Assembly: GCA_963795935.1 (NCBI GenBank)
Contig: CAWCJO010000003.1
Span: forward strand, 186,001 to 250,000
Direction: 5' to 3'
DNA length: 64,000 nt
DNA from: JAICMB01 sp963795935
GTDB lineage: Bacteria; Acidobacteriota; Terriglobia; Bryobacterales; Bryobacteraceae
Below the pieces are notes generated by a model. That model searched no databases. It was not told where the DNA came from and saw only the letters and a program-made list of their open reading frames with translations. Shown piece by piece: positions 50,019 to 59,681 of this stretch; within the stretch, counting starts at the first letter, position 1, and each line of letters opens with the position of its first letter. The position numbers and the translations under genes were made by a program.

Positions 50019-52081
50019 GCTGCTGCCATACCCCGCGTTCGCGATTCCCCAAACTGCGCCGCCGATGCTGGATACCGTCGCTCTCCCAGACGGCGCAAGA
50101 GCGATGCCATCGGCGAGAACGCCTGGCGAGCTGCCCAGATAAGTTGACGACATTAGCGAATCGCCGCCCCAGACCCTGGTATTCATGACGGCGTAGAAAG
50201 GGTTGGACGCGCCGCCGCTGAACGTAGGCTGAAGCGCATTCTTGGCTGGAAAGCCGCCGCCCCCGATGCCGGTTATATACGCTCTTCCGAAATCATCCGC
50301 TGCCACGCCCAGACCCTCGTCGGTTCCCGGGCCGCCGAGATAGGATGAGTAGATCAGCGAATCTTCCCCTGATTGGGACGTATCGACCCGGAACAGGAAC
50401 GCGTCAGCCGCGCCGCCGCCGAAAGTCGGCTGGGCCGCATTGGCCGATACGTTGCCCAGCTTGCCGCTTGACGCCCCGGTCACGTATGCAGTGCTGCCTC
50501 GGACCGCTACGGACGTAGCCCGGCCATCGCTGAAATAGGTCAGGAAAAGACTGCTTGCGCCCGTTGGGTCGATCTTTTCCATATAACCGTCCAGATTCGC
50601 GGTACTCTTAACGGCATTAAAACCTAAGCCCGACGAAGAGGCTGGATAAGGAGAAAAACCGCTGGAAAACGACGTCGTCGTCCCCACGACATAGGCATTC
50701 CCCAATGCGTCCACCCCGGCGCCGCTTGCGCTGTCGTCGCCCTGTCCCCCGATATACCGCGCCCACAGCTTCGAACCCGGACCGGTTTGTTGCGTCGTGT
50801 CCACCTTCACCAAAAAAGCGTTCGATACCGCGCCGGAGCCATAACTCTGCCCCAGTGAAATCGGAAAGTCCGGAGATGAAGTCGTACCCGCAACGTACAC
50901 GGCGCTCGGATTCAGAGCGGCGACGCCGATTGCCTGGTCGGCCCCCGATCCGCCCATGTACGTGATATATCTCACCGGATTGTTGTTGCCGGCGCCCGGA
51001 CCGGCAGGGAACGACGGCCAATACGCGATCAGAAAACCGTCGTTGATCGAGCCGGGACCGTTAGCGAGACTGCTTTGGAATCCGTAGCCGCTCGTCCCGG
51101 TCAGACCTGAATCGGACGTCGCCCCGGCTACATAGATATATCCTTCACTGTCGACCGCCACCGCAATCCCTTGCGTTTTCCCGCCGCCCCCGGCAACGTT
51201 AAATGTTCCAGCAATGTTTCCATTCGGATCGAGCTTCAACAGATATGCGCCATCCGGATACGCAACGCCGGTAATATAGGCATTCCCCAAGCGATCGGCC
51301 GCGACCCCGAGAGAGTAAAATCCCAACTGCGCGCTATTTTCCCCCATGATCTGTAAATTCGCGCTGTAATAAGCCAGTACGGGATCGATCACCAGCGCCT
51401 TCGTCCGGTCATAACGCGCAACGCCAAATGAAACGCGTCCCCCTGAGCCGATCCGATACCGTCCCGCGATCGAAACCTTACATCCGCCAATCTCTTGATA
51501 GACATTAGGCCGGCGCTGAACGATGTCGCCAAGCGCCGTCTTCATAACGAGATCGCCCGCGGCGTTCCCGCTCAGCGACTCCATGCCGCTCATCCGCAAT
51601 CGTATGTCGCGCGGATCGGCGCCCGGCTGAACGATAATGTCGTATTCCAACTCCCGGCCGGTTCCGTAATACGCCACATCGATTCCCGCCCAGACCTGCC
51701 TATACCGCACTTTGCGGTAATTACCAGGTTGCCCGTCACCACGCCATTCAACATATGACCGCTGCGCCATGTGGTAGGCTCCATCGCCTCGCTCCGCGCC
51801 GCCGCGCTCGCGCCCTCAAACCGGACCGCGGCCATGGCGGCGGCGCCATCGCGCGCATACCAATGAAGTTCCATGCCCGTTGACCGGATCAGGACCGCCT
51901 TGCCTATCCCCCGCGAAACGTAGTCGAACTCCCGCGGGACCTGACCGTGATTCTCCTCAAATGCCAGCGGCGCGGCTTCGTACTTCGTGATAAATTGCTG
52001 CTGCAGAGGGCCGCTTGCGGCCAGACAGCATAGCGGCGCCATGACCCCGAACGCGGCTGATGATAGCCTCTGCAATCCCAC
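49224..52081 (-). CDS. Secreted SBBP-type beta-propeller protein with FG-GAP cassette (one frame break)
   Basis: About 950 residues when corrected. The N-terminus (LAFEENHGQVPREFDYVSRG) and the segment VRYRQVWAGIDVAYYGTGRE followed by LEYDIIVQPGADP are typical of the front of SBBP-repeat proteins. Repeats such as GVAADRLGNAYITGVAYPDG and SLIYSSYLGGPGTDEGLGVA form a beta-propeller up to about 50050. Then the five-unit FG-GAP cassette ends the protein with GWTVVNR. A base appears to be missing near 51718 in a G run between GVVTGNL and GNYRKVRY. Secretion is inferred from family and from the hydrophobic start MGLQRLSSAAFGVMAPLCCL. Confidence 0.82.
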
Positions 52082-52172
52082 GTTGATTTCTCCGTTTCTG
52101 CGCTGAAAATCGAAAATACCACCGGACCCACCCGTGTGCGATAGGAAGAAGGCTCCAGTACGCGCGCAACGT

Positions 52173-52967
52173 TTACCGGTTCACAACCGTCCAACCCGAA
52201 GCCCCGCCCTGGTTCAGATAGTTCCAACCCAGATACGCCGCACCGCCCGCCCCGCCAAAGTAATTCACCGTGACCTGTCTCGTAGCGCTGTTCATCCAAA
52301 TCAAATCCGGCGCGCCGTCGCCATTGAAATCCGCCGCTCCCGCCACCTGCCACCCCGGCTCCCCTTTCACATCCAACCAAGCCCAACCCTGATACCCCGC
52401 TCCCCCCGCGCCCCCGTAATAGTTCACCGTAACTTGCGCCGTACTGTCGTTCTGCCACACCAGATCCGGCACGCCATCGCCGTTGAAGTCCGCCACCGCC
52501 ACCACATGCCAGCCCGGAACGCCACCCTGATTCAAATAGTCCCATCCCAGATAAGTCGCCCCGCCCGCCCCGCCAAAATAATTAACCGTGACTTGTCTCG
52601 TGACGCTGTTCATCCACACCAAATCCGGCACGCCGTCGCCATTGAAATCCGCCGCTCCCACCACCTGCCACCCCGGCTCGCCATGCGCATCCAACCAAGC
52701 CCAACCCTGATACGCCGCTCCCCCCGCCCCTCCGTAATAGTTGACCGTAACTTGCGCCGTAGTATCGTTCTGCCACACCAAATCCGGTACGCCATCGCCG
52801 TTAAAATCCGCCACGGCCACGACATGCCAACCCGGAACGCCGCCCTGATTCAGATAGTTCCATCCCAGATAAGTCGCTCCCCCGGCTCCGCCGAAATAGT
52901 TGACCGTCACCTGTCTCGTCGCGTCATTCAGCCACACCAGGTCCGGTACGCCGTTCCCATCGAAATC
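52173..52967 (-). repeat. FG-GAP-like repeat cassette 3 (five units of 159 bp)
   Basis: Five 53-codon units, with the odd ones reading TRQVTVNYFGGAGGATYLGW and the even ones TAQVTVNYYGGAGGA-YQGW. The units are nearly identical to each other and to cassettes 1 and 2 at the residue level. Calcium-loop-like DxNGDGxxD motifs begin each unit except the first (DFDGNG). Confidence 0.9.
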
Positions 52968-55298
52968 GCTGCCGCTTTTCAATGGCTTCACCGAGGGCGC
53001 GCGTACCACCTTCCAACTTCCCAACGCAATTGCGTTTGTTCCCCCGCTGCCGTTAAAAGCCTCGCCCGTAATACGGTGCGTCCCGGCGAACGACAACGAA
53101 AAGGAGACGTTGAGCGTAATGGTCAATAGGTCGCCCGAGCCGGTTATGGAACTGCCGGTTGAGTAAATCGTACATTGACTATTCGAAACGCTTTGACCTC
53201 CTATGCTAAGGTTCAGCGGAGCGAGCCATTGATCGCCGGCGTCGTTCTGAAGATATAGATAGCCGGCGCCCAACGCCGCGGCCACGCACTCTGGAACACC
53301 GCCACTGTTGTAATTCGCTCCAATATCGGAAAAATACAAATCCGCGTAAGAGATATCTCGATATCCCGCGCCGTCTCTCAACTGGAAAACGAACTGGCCT
53401 GCGTTGCCGGCGCCTAAATGGGGAGTTACGCTCAAGACCGACAAGCCCGTTCCACTCTGTACGATTGCAACGCCTTGGCGTTGAACCGTCACGGTACTAT
53501 TACGCTGTAGCGCAGCGCCATTCGGGGCGATCGAGAACGCAACCGCGCCATTCCCGTTACCGGAAGTAGCTCCCGTCAAAGTAATCCAGTTTGCCGCCGC
53601 CGATGCGTTCCAGGAACAGTTCGCGCCGGCCCCCACCGTAATGATTCCCGTGCCTCCCAGAGGATCGAAAACCGTCTGAGAGGCCTGTAGAGTGGCGCAA
53701 GGCTGGTCGTACCGCACCGTCATCGATAAGCCGCCCGCATCGGCGCTGTTGACCGCCAAGGTAAGCAATGAGTAAGGATCGGACCAGGCGCGCCCGGCAG
53801 TCAGAGTAGAGTTTAGAAAGTTATTTGGAACGGAGGAAGGATTGAAATCCAGCAGATACGTATGTAAAGGGTCGAGCGCCGGATCTTCGTAATGTATAAG
53901 AGCGCCGTTGTACACATCCGTTATATTCAACGGCTGCCACAAAGAAAAACTGCTGTCCACGTCGCCGATCGGCTGCCGGTATTCCACCCACAACCAGGCC
54001 CCGCTCACGGCATCGCGCAAAATCCGCAGCGCCCGCGGGCCGCTCGAGGATTCAAACGGCACGAGGTCAAAAGTCCCGCTCGACTCTACTTCCTGGTATC
54101 CTCCATCCGTCAGCCAATGCAAGACCAGGGCCTTATGCTCGGCCGAGTATTGGCCCCCAATGGGCTGATTGTTATTCGACGATCCCGCGGCGCCCATCAC
54201 CGAGAACGGATCGCCGTATTCGGCCGTTACTCCGGGATTATCTAACGCGCCCAACGGAACGGAGCCGTAATCGTCCGAACTGGCGTGATTGAGACCGAGA
54301 TTGTGCCCCAACTCGTGCGCAACAACGGGGAGCTCGAGCGTGGTTCCGACATAGGAAAAAATGGGGAGCCATGAAAGCGACGCCGGGAGGCTTCCTTTGC
54401 TCGGCGACGTAATCGCCTCGCACCCGATGTCGCCGAGTCCCCCAAAGGAACAACTCTGTACTGGAAATACCATCGCAATGCGGTTGAATTGCGTAAAGTC
54501 GGCAAGCGGGTCCGCCTTGGCAATCGCTTCCGCGGCCATTTCCGAGGACTGATCGCAGGTGTAGCTTTGACTGAGAGCAAAAGGACCGAATACTTGGCCC
54601 GTAGCCGAGGTAAGCCCGTAAGAAGTCTCCTGCCAAAATCGATTCAATGAATCCGTGCCCAAAGACCCGGAACCGGAACCGAAAAATTCCTGCTGGAAAT
54701 ACGAGCTGGTAAACCCTGCCGGGAACGCCGGATTCCCAGGAGTGGTCAGCATCAGCACCGCGATATTCTGCGCCCCCGTAGTCTTGCACGGCTGCGGTGG
54801 CGCATTTGCCGCCGCCACGGTGAGACTTGCCACTGCGATCCGATTCAAGCTTTTTATGCCCCGAACGGCGATCGTGGACCCCGGAAGCTTCGGATGTTGC
54901 CCCGCGAAGAACAACTCGAACTTCCCCTCGCTCGTATGAATAAACCAGTGCGTGCGGCTGCGATGGTGCGCGAAGTCGTCCTCGACTCTCTCTTCGGCCG
55001 TGCCCTGCCAGGCGCCCTGAGATTCGATCGGCGCGTTCGGCGCGAGGCGTCTCAATTGCGCCGCGACGTCGCCCGGCAGCGTCATCGTAAGTGCGCCGGC
55101 CGGATCTACGGCGATCAACTCCGCCATCAGGGAGGCGCGCGCAGTCAACAACGCGCTCGCCTCGGCGGGATTCTGGGACTGCGCCGCTTCCCGGTTTAGG
55201 GCGGCAATCTGGTTCGACAATCCTTCCTGCAAACCGAGTTCCTGCGCCGCGCCGCAAGGACCTAAAAACAAAATAGAGAACACGGTCCATTTCCGCAT
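52173..55298 (-). CDS. Secreted zincin metalloprotease with BACON-like domain and FG-GAP cassette
   Basis: An intact 1041-residue protein. After a signal peptide (MRKWTVFSILFLGPCGA) and a pro-region, the catalytic domain has the zinc site VVAHELGHNLGLNHAS (near residue 330), which is the extended HExxHxxGxxH metzincin motif, and the later FSVMGAAGSS with a Met-turn candidate, as in M6/M11 gametolysin-like peptidases. A BACON-like module follows (GANCSWNASAAANWITLTG) and then a beta-sandwich region (residues about 650-770). The five-unit FG-GAP cassette ends the protein. It is likely exported and may degrade proteins in the environment, with the C-terminal cassette used for attachment. It is divergent from the zincin at 55345. 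Confidence 0.88.
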   Translation of the reverse strand: MRKWTVFSILFLGPCGAAQELGLQEGLSNQIAALNREAAQSQNPAEASALLTARASLMAELIAVDPAGALTMTLPGDVAAQLRRLAPNAPIESQGAWQGTAEERVEDDFAHHRSRTHWFIHTSEGKFELFFAGQHPKLPGSTIAVRGIKSLNRIAVASLTVAAANAPPQPCKTTGAQNIAVLMLTTPGNPAFPAGFTSSYFQQEFFGSGSGSLGTDSLNRFWQETSYGLTSATGQVFGPFALSQSYTCDQSSEMAAEAIAKADPLADFTQFNRIAMVFPVQSCSFGGLGDIGCEAITSPSKGSLPASLSWLPIFSYVGTTLELPVVAHELGHNLGLNHASSDDYGSVPLGALDNPGVTAEYGDPFSVMGAAGSSNNNQPIGGQYSAEHKALVLHWLTDGGYQEVESSGTFDLVPFESSSGPRALRILRDAVSGAWLWVEYRQPIGDVDSSFSLWQPLNITDVYNGALIHYEDPALDPLHTYLLDFNPSSVPNNFLNSTLTAGRAWSDPYSLLTLAVNSADAGGLSMTVRYDQPCATLQASQTVFDPLGGTGIITVGAGANCSWNASAAANWITLTGATSGNGNGAVAFSIAPNGAALQRNSTVTVQRQGVAIVQSGTGLSVLSVTPHLGAGNAGQFVFQLRDGAGYRDISYADLYFSDIGANYNSGGVPECVAAALGAGYLYLQNDAGDQWLAPLNLSIGGQSVSNSQCTIYSTGSSITGSGDLLTITLNVSFSLSFAGTHRITGEAFNGSGGTNAIALGSWKVVRAPSVKPLKSGSDFDGNGVPDLVWLNDATRQVTVNYFGGAGGATYLGWNYLNQGGVPGWHVVAVADFNGDGVPDLVWQNDTTAQVTVNYYGGAGGAAYQGWAWLDAHGEPGWQVVGAADFNGDGVPDLVWMNSVTRQVTVNYFGGAGGATYLGWDYLNQGGVPGWHVVAVADFNGDGVPDLVWQNDSTAQVTVNYYGGAGGAGYQGWAWLDVKGEPGWQVAGAADFNGDGAPDLIWMNSATRQVTVNYFGGAGGAAYLGWNYLNQGGASGWTVVNR

Positions 55299-55344
55299 CG
55301 GTGGTCATCAATTGTACACTCGTTTACCATGAAAGTTCCCACGC

Positions 55345-56596
55345 ATGAAGTTATTACGCTCTCTTCTCCTGGCCGCCGCGGTATCGTTCGTCGCCGCGGC
55401 GCAGAATTCGCTTCCCTCCACAACCGCCATCTCCAACGAGATCGCCGCCATTGAAGCCGATCTTTCCGCCATCACCGGCCTGAATTTCCGCAAAGACGTG
55501 CCCTACGCGCTCATCGACAAGACCCAATTGCGCAAATTCCTCGACGACCGCATGAAGGATTCGGTCAAACCCGAAGAAATCCATGCCGAAGAAACCACCC
55601 TGAAAATGTTCGGTTTCCTGCCGCCCGATTACGATCTCAAAAAAGCTACGGTGGAGCTGCTCACCGAGCAGGCCGCCGCTTTCTACGACTATCACAAGAA
55701 GAAGCTATTCATCCTCGAAAATAGCGACAGCACGCCCGATATGCACACCGAAGAGGAGAAAATGGCGCTCGCGCACGAGCTCTCCCACGCCCTTGCCGAC
55801 CAGCACTTCCACCTCGCCAAATATATCCGCGAGGGCGAGCATAGCGACGACGGCTCTTCCGCCCGCCTGGCCGTCATGGAAGGCCAGGCATCCTGGCTCA
55901 TGACCGCTTATCTCTCCAAAGCGTCCACCGGCCAGGCCGCCGTTCCGCCCGGCGTTCTCGAGCTGATGACGCACGCCGTCGAAAGCAACGCCTCGCAATA
56001 CCCCGTCTATTCCAAGGCGCCGCTATACTTGCGCCAATCGCTCGTCTTTCCCTACACCACCGGCATGCTGTTTCAAAACACCGTTTACGAGAAACTCGGC
56101 CAACAGGGCTTTGCCGAAGTGTTCGAGCGCCCGCCCGCCAGCACCCAGCAGATCATCCATCCCGGAGAAGTATCTGGATCGCATCGCGCCCACCGTTCCG
56201 CCGCTCCCGCTCATCCCGCAGCCGAAGCATTACCGCAAAGTCGGCGACGGCACGCTCGGGGAGTTCGATTTCCGCGTCATGCTGGAGCAATATGCCGGCA
56301 AGGACGAAGCCGGCGCGCTCGCGCCCCACGCCACCGGCGGCATGTACGAGCTGGTCGAAGCGAAGAAAGACCGGCATCCCGTTCTCGCCTTCGCCATCGA
56401 TTGGGACACTCCGGACGCCGCCCTGAAATTCCTCGCCGATTACCGCAAGGTGCTCACCGGCAAATCGAAAAAGTGCGAGTTCGACCCGGACTCCGGCAAC
56501 TCCCTCTCAGGCACGAACGACCACGGCCGCTTCGAAGTACGCGCCGCTGGCAGCCGCTTCGAAAGTTTGGAAGGATTGCCGCCTCAGGTACACTAA
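55345..56596 (+). CDS. Secreted zinc metalloprotease-like protein of unknown family (one frame break)
   Basis: About 416 residues when corrected. A signal peptide (MKLLRSLLLAAAVSFVAAAQ) precedes a helical region and the zinc motif MALAHELSHALADQHFHLAK (HExxH with a downstream acidic residue), followed by RLAVMEGQASWLMTAYLSKA, where a glutamate may complete a gluzincin site. The C-terminal part (KYLDRIAPTVPPLPLIPQP onward) reads one frame later because of an extra G near 56163. The substrate is unknown. A TlpA-like thioredoxin gene follows 18 bases later. Confidence 0.75.
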
Positions 56597-56614
56597 AAGC
56601 AACGAGGATCTTCA

Positions 56615-57223
56615 ATGCGCCTGCCTATCATTCTCGCCGCCGTAGCCGCCGCAAGCGGCGCTCTCCTGTTCGCCGACAGCTCCGCGAACGCGAATTTTAC
56701 GCCCTACCCGGCGCCCGATTTTACGGTCAACCTGCCGGACGGCAAAACGCTCCATTTAAGCAGCCTGCGCGGCAAAGTGGTGGTCTGCGAGTTTTTGTAC
56801 ACGACCTGCCCGCACTGCCAGCACGCCTCGCAGGTATTCACCGGCCTCTATAAGGAGTTCGGCGCCCGCGGATTCCAGCCCGTCGGTATCGCCTTCAACG
56901 AGGATCTCTTCGCCAAGGGCGCCAGCCCCGCCGGCGCGGTCACGGATTTCGTCCAGAAATTCAACGTCGCCTACCCCGTGGGATGGAGCGACCGCGAGAA
57001 GGTCATCGACTTTCTCGGAATCACTCCCTTCGAACGTTTCGTCGTTCCGCAAATCGTCTGGATCGACCGCAAGGGCATGATCCGCGCCAAGACCCTGCCC
57101 GGAGGCGAAGATCAGCAGCATTATCAAGACGCCTACTGGCGCGAGATGATCGAGACCCTCACCAGAGAGCCCGCCGGCAGTGCCCGCTCCGCCCAACGCC
57201 CCGTCCACACAGCCCGCAAATAG
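56615..57223 (+). CDS. TlpA/AhpC-like thioredoxin-fold protein
   Basis: A 202-residue exported protein with a signal peptide (MRLPIILAAVAAASGALLFA). The thioredoxin fold is seen from FTPYPAPDFTVNLPDG on, with the redox motif CEFLYTTCPHCQHASQ (CPHC) and the cis-proline region GITPFERFVVPQIVWIDRKG. It probably reduces or isomerises disulphides in the periplasm. Its place behind a secreted metalloprotease may mean that it helps folding of that enzyme; this is inference. Confidence 0.82.
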   Translation: MRLPIILAAVAAASGALLFADSSANANFTPYPAPDFTVNLPDGKTLHLSSLRGKVVVCEFLYTTCPHCQHASQVFTGLYKEFGARGFQPVGIAFNEDLFAKGASPAGAVTDFVQKFNVAYPVGWSDREKVIDFLGITPFERFVVPQIVWIDRKGMIRAKTLPGGEDQQHYQDAYWREMIETLTREPAGSARSAQRPVHTARK

Positions 57224-57542
57224 CGCCCCCAATTTCGTCCTGAGCGCTGCGCCCACGGCCGCCGCCGCTCCTCCCCACACACCCCGAAAGTGGCCCTGGC
57301 ACGGTGCCCGCCCGCGCTGCCCCAGGGACGGCCCTTCCCTGCCCTGCACCGCAAATCCTCCACGGGAGCGCCCAAAATCCAGCGCCGCAATTGCCCCTCA
57401 TCGACGCGGGGTGCGCACCGCCATTCAGCGCCGCAATCACGCCCCCACCATCCCGGGGAGCGCGCCGCCAACCCGGCGCCGCCGACTCGGATATGGCGCG
57501 CTGCTCGCCGCCGGAAAGACGATTCCGGCGGCGCCGCACATA
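57224..57542. other. Non-coding gap
   Basis: About 320 bases between the thioredoxin gene and the convergent YihY gene. Open frames exist on both strands, but they are rich in Pro, Arg and Ala without recognisable domains, as expected from very high GC content. I see no RNA gene or clear terminator hairpin here. Confidence 0.5.
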
Positions 57543-58433
57543 TTAACCGCTCACGCGCGCGGCGGGCCGCCCACCGGCCCGTCGTTCTCCCGGACGCCGC
57601 GCGTCCGGATGCCCGTTTTGCGCCGCCGCGTTCTCGATCTCCGAATTCATCTCGCCGCCGATCAGAATCGCGGCGCCCGTGAAGTAGAACCACAGCAGCA
57701 AAATCGCCGCCGCCGCCATGGCGCCATAAACCTGATCGTACTTGGCCGCGGCATAGCCGACGTAGGCCCGAAACAGCGCCGTCGCAAGGCCCCACAGCGC
57801 GACCCCCGCGACCGTGCCCGGCGTGGTCCATTGCAACGGCGTGCCGTGCAGATCCGGGGCGAAGCGGTAAAACAACGCGAAGGCCGCCATCAGGAGCGCC
57901 GCGGCGATCAGCCAGTATACAATTCGCCCCATGAGTCCCGCCGACGGCCCATAAAACAGCGCCACCAGCGCCGCAAATCCCAAGGCCGCCAGCGCGGTCG
58001 TCAGGCCGGCCGCGATCAACGTGATTTTCCACCACGGCCGCTCTTCCACGACTTCGTAGGCGTCGTTCAATCCCGCCATCACGGCCCAAGTGCCGTTAAA
58101 GGCCGCCCACAACGATCCCAAGGCCGAAAACCAGACCGTGCGCCGGGCCGCGCCGCGGCGGATTTCATCCATCACGCCGACGACCATCCCCGACGCGCGC
58201 GCGGGCAGAATTGCCTGCAGCGAGGACCGCAACGTGGCGAGCAGGTCCGAGCCCGTATGCGACATCCTCGCCAGCAGCGCCGCCGCCAGCAGCAGACAAG
58301 GGAAGAGCGCGATGAAATGGTAGAAGGCCAGCCGCGCGGCCTGTCCGAAGACTTCGTCTTCCCATGACTCCCGCCAAGTGCGCCGGATCAGTTCCAGCCA
58401 CGACAGGCCGCCGAGACTCCACATGCCGCGCAT
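57543..58433 (-). CDS. YihY/BrkB-family membrane protein
   Basis: A 296-residue integral membrane protein with six hydrophobic segments, among them AFYHFIALFPCLLLAAALLA, LTTALAALGFAALVALFYG and AAAAILLLWFYFTGAAILIG. The YihY/UPF0761 signature (end GGEMNSEIE) is present. The family is widespread and of uncertain function. The tail after residue 270 is polar and arginine-rich. Confidence 0.85.
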   Translation of the reverse strand: MRGMWSLGGLSWLELIRRTWRESWEDEVFGQAARLAFYHFIALFPCLLLAAALLARMSHTGSDLLATLRSSLQAILPARASGMVVGVMDEIRRGAARRTVWFSALGSLWAAFNGTWAVMAGLNDAYEVVEERPWWKITLIAAGLTTALAALGFAALVALFYGPSAGLMGRIVYWLIAAALLMAAFALFYRFAPDLHGTPLQWTTPGTVAGVALWGLATALFRAYVGYAAAKYDQVYGAMAAAAILLLWFYFTGAAILIGGEMNSEIENAAAQNGHPDARRPGERRAGGRPAARVSG

Positions 58434-58556
58434 GCTTCCAGTTTCGCCCCGCAGTAGGCAGGCGGGCGCGGCCTGGATGCGGGGGCACTCGGGGCTGCGC
58501 GGCGCGAGTCGGTCCGGAGGGCGCTGCGGGCGCGGCCTCTAACGGGGAGCGGGCTT

Positions 58557-58638
58557 CCAGGTTTTGCCGAAAGCCGGCGGTGGGAAGGGAATCCGCCGCG
58601 CGTGAAACGGGATCTCTGAACGAGTCCCTGGAGAGGCA
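58557..58638 (+). repeat. Short copy of the dynamin-gene 5' region
   Basis: About 82 bases match 62430-62508 with roughly 90 percent identity and one three-base difference. Read in frame it gives FCRKPAVGRESAARETG and SLNESLERQF, the beginning of the dynamin-like protein. It then runs into unrelated sequence beside the stop codon of the membrane protein at 58648. It is likely a remnant of a second copy of that gene. Confidence 0.65.
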
Positions 58639-58647
58639 GTTTGGCGC

Positions 58648-59355
58648 TTATCGGCGCTTGTTCAGCTGGAACTCCGGTTGTTCTTGGCCTCTTACCGCTA
58701 CGGAGCGGCGGGAGAAGTAATAAGCCGTTGTAAGGGCGGCCACCGCTGGCGATAACAGCGGCAGCACCAGCTTTGCCATTACGAAAATCCTCGAATCGCT
58801 CGGAACGAACATCCAGAGGACAAACAGCGCGACCGCCCCTATAATCGCGATTCGCGCGATCTGAAACCACAGCTTGCGGAAGTAGTGCGCGGTGGTCTGA
58901 CGATCCGGCAAATCCGAATTGCGAACGCCGTAAAAGCGGCCGGTCAGCGCGGACGCCGGTAACATGGCAGCGGGAAACCCGACGGAAAGGCTAACCAAGG
59001 CAACCAGCGCCAACATGAGAAAAAACATGGATTCCGGCGTGCGCGCCATGTTTTGCTCGCCTCCTATCACGTTCAGGAGGCATTGAAATCCGGCCGCGGC
59101 GGTGGCGGCGAAAATTGCAAGAGCGATTGCCGCGAAGATGAACAGCCACACATAGAATTCGCTGGCGCGAACGGCCCCGGCCAGGTTTTGAAGCTCCGCC
59201 TTCTCTTGTTTGCTGTATCCGAAACCCGGCCAATCCGTGCCCCGGTTGTGGACCAGCGTCATATTGAAAGACCAGTAGCGAACCACTAACGCGAGGCAGC
59301 GATCCAAGCCAGTACGCGCGCTGACTTGTGCGCCGGAACTTGCAGCCGCGCTCAT
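58648..59355 (-). CDS. Membrane protein of unknown function
   Basis: A 235-residue protein starting MSAAASSGAQVSARTGLDRC. A cytoplasmic N-terminus is followed by four hydrophobic segments (FYVWLFIFAAIALAIFAATA, MFFLMLALVALVSLSVGFPA, IAIIGAVALFVLWMFV and LVLPLLSPAVAALTTAYYF) and a basic end. No family was recognised. Its ATG overlaps the stop of the upstream fragment (59352-59603), which suggests that they were once a pair. Confidence 0.65.
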   Translation of the reverse strand: MSAAASSGAQVSARTGLDRCLALVVRYWSFNMTLVHNRGTDWPGFGYSKQEKAELQNLAGAVRASEFYVWLFIFAAIALAIFAATAAAGFQCLLNVIGGEQNMARTPESMFFLMLALVALVSLSVGFPAAMLPASALTGRFYGVRNSDLPDRQTTAHYFRKLWFQIARIAIIGAVALFVLWMFVPSDSRIFVMAKLVLPLLSPAVAALTTAYYFSRRSVAVRGQEQPEFQLNKRR

Positions 59356-59603
59356 TGCGGAGTCCCGTTTCCGTGGACTTTCGTCTGTGGTGTCCAGTTC
59401 CCGGATAAAACGCCGTTTGGATTCGTATTCGGGTCGTTGGTCTGGAACCACTGGCCCTGCCCGTTCGACCAAGTCTGCGTATAGGCGTTCGAAATCTTGA
59501 CGGTTCCTCCCGAACCGGTCACGGTCTGTTGATCGAGCGCGTAATCGACCCAATCGGAAGCGATGGTCGAGCGGGCGTTCATTGACGCGTTGGCGTTCCG
59601 CAT
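59352..59603 (-). pseudogene. C-terminal fragment of an unknown protein
   Basis: An 83-residue frame with MRNANASMNARSTIASDWVD and WSNGQGQWFQTNDPNTNPNG, ending NWTPQTKVHGNGTPQ. Codons look selected (regular Gly, Asn and Thr patterns) and the stop is coupled to the next gene. The similarity-like signal extends upstream to about 59640 (STGEEPRQSRFESS), where the epimerase-like gene begins on the other strand. No usable start is seen, so it appears to be the 3' end of a gene whose front was replaced. A short complete gene cannot be excluded. Confidence 0.5.
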
Positions 59604-59681
59604 GGAGCTTTCGAATCGCGATTGCCGTGGCTCTTCACCGGTCGATGCCGCGTCCTGCCGAAGTGCGACTATGATCGTTGG

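Noticed and set aside
48990..50147. Plus-strand frame of 385 residues with its own repeats
   Set aside because: It mirrors the FG-GAP cassette on the other strand; the repetition comes from the sense gene.
45575..52967. Tandem 159-bp repeats as a possible CRISPR or satellite array
   Set aside because: Units keep the reading frame, have no spacers of the right size and code for calcium-loop-like motifs.
52134..53129. Plus-strand frame of 331 residues with repeats
   Set aside because: Same reason: it is antisense to cassette 3.
57180..58367. Plus-strand frame of 395 residues across the gap and the YihY gene
   Set aside because: The composition is Pro/Arg-rich, there are no domains, and it overlaps the conserved YihY gene on the other strand.
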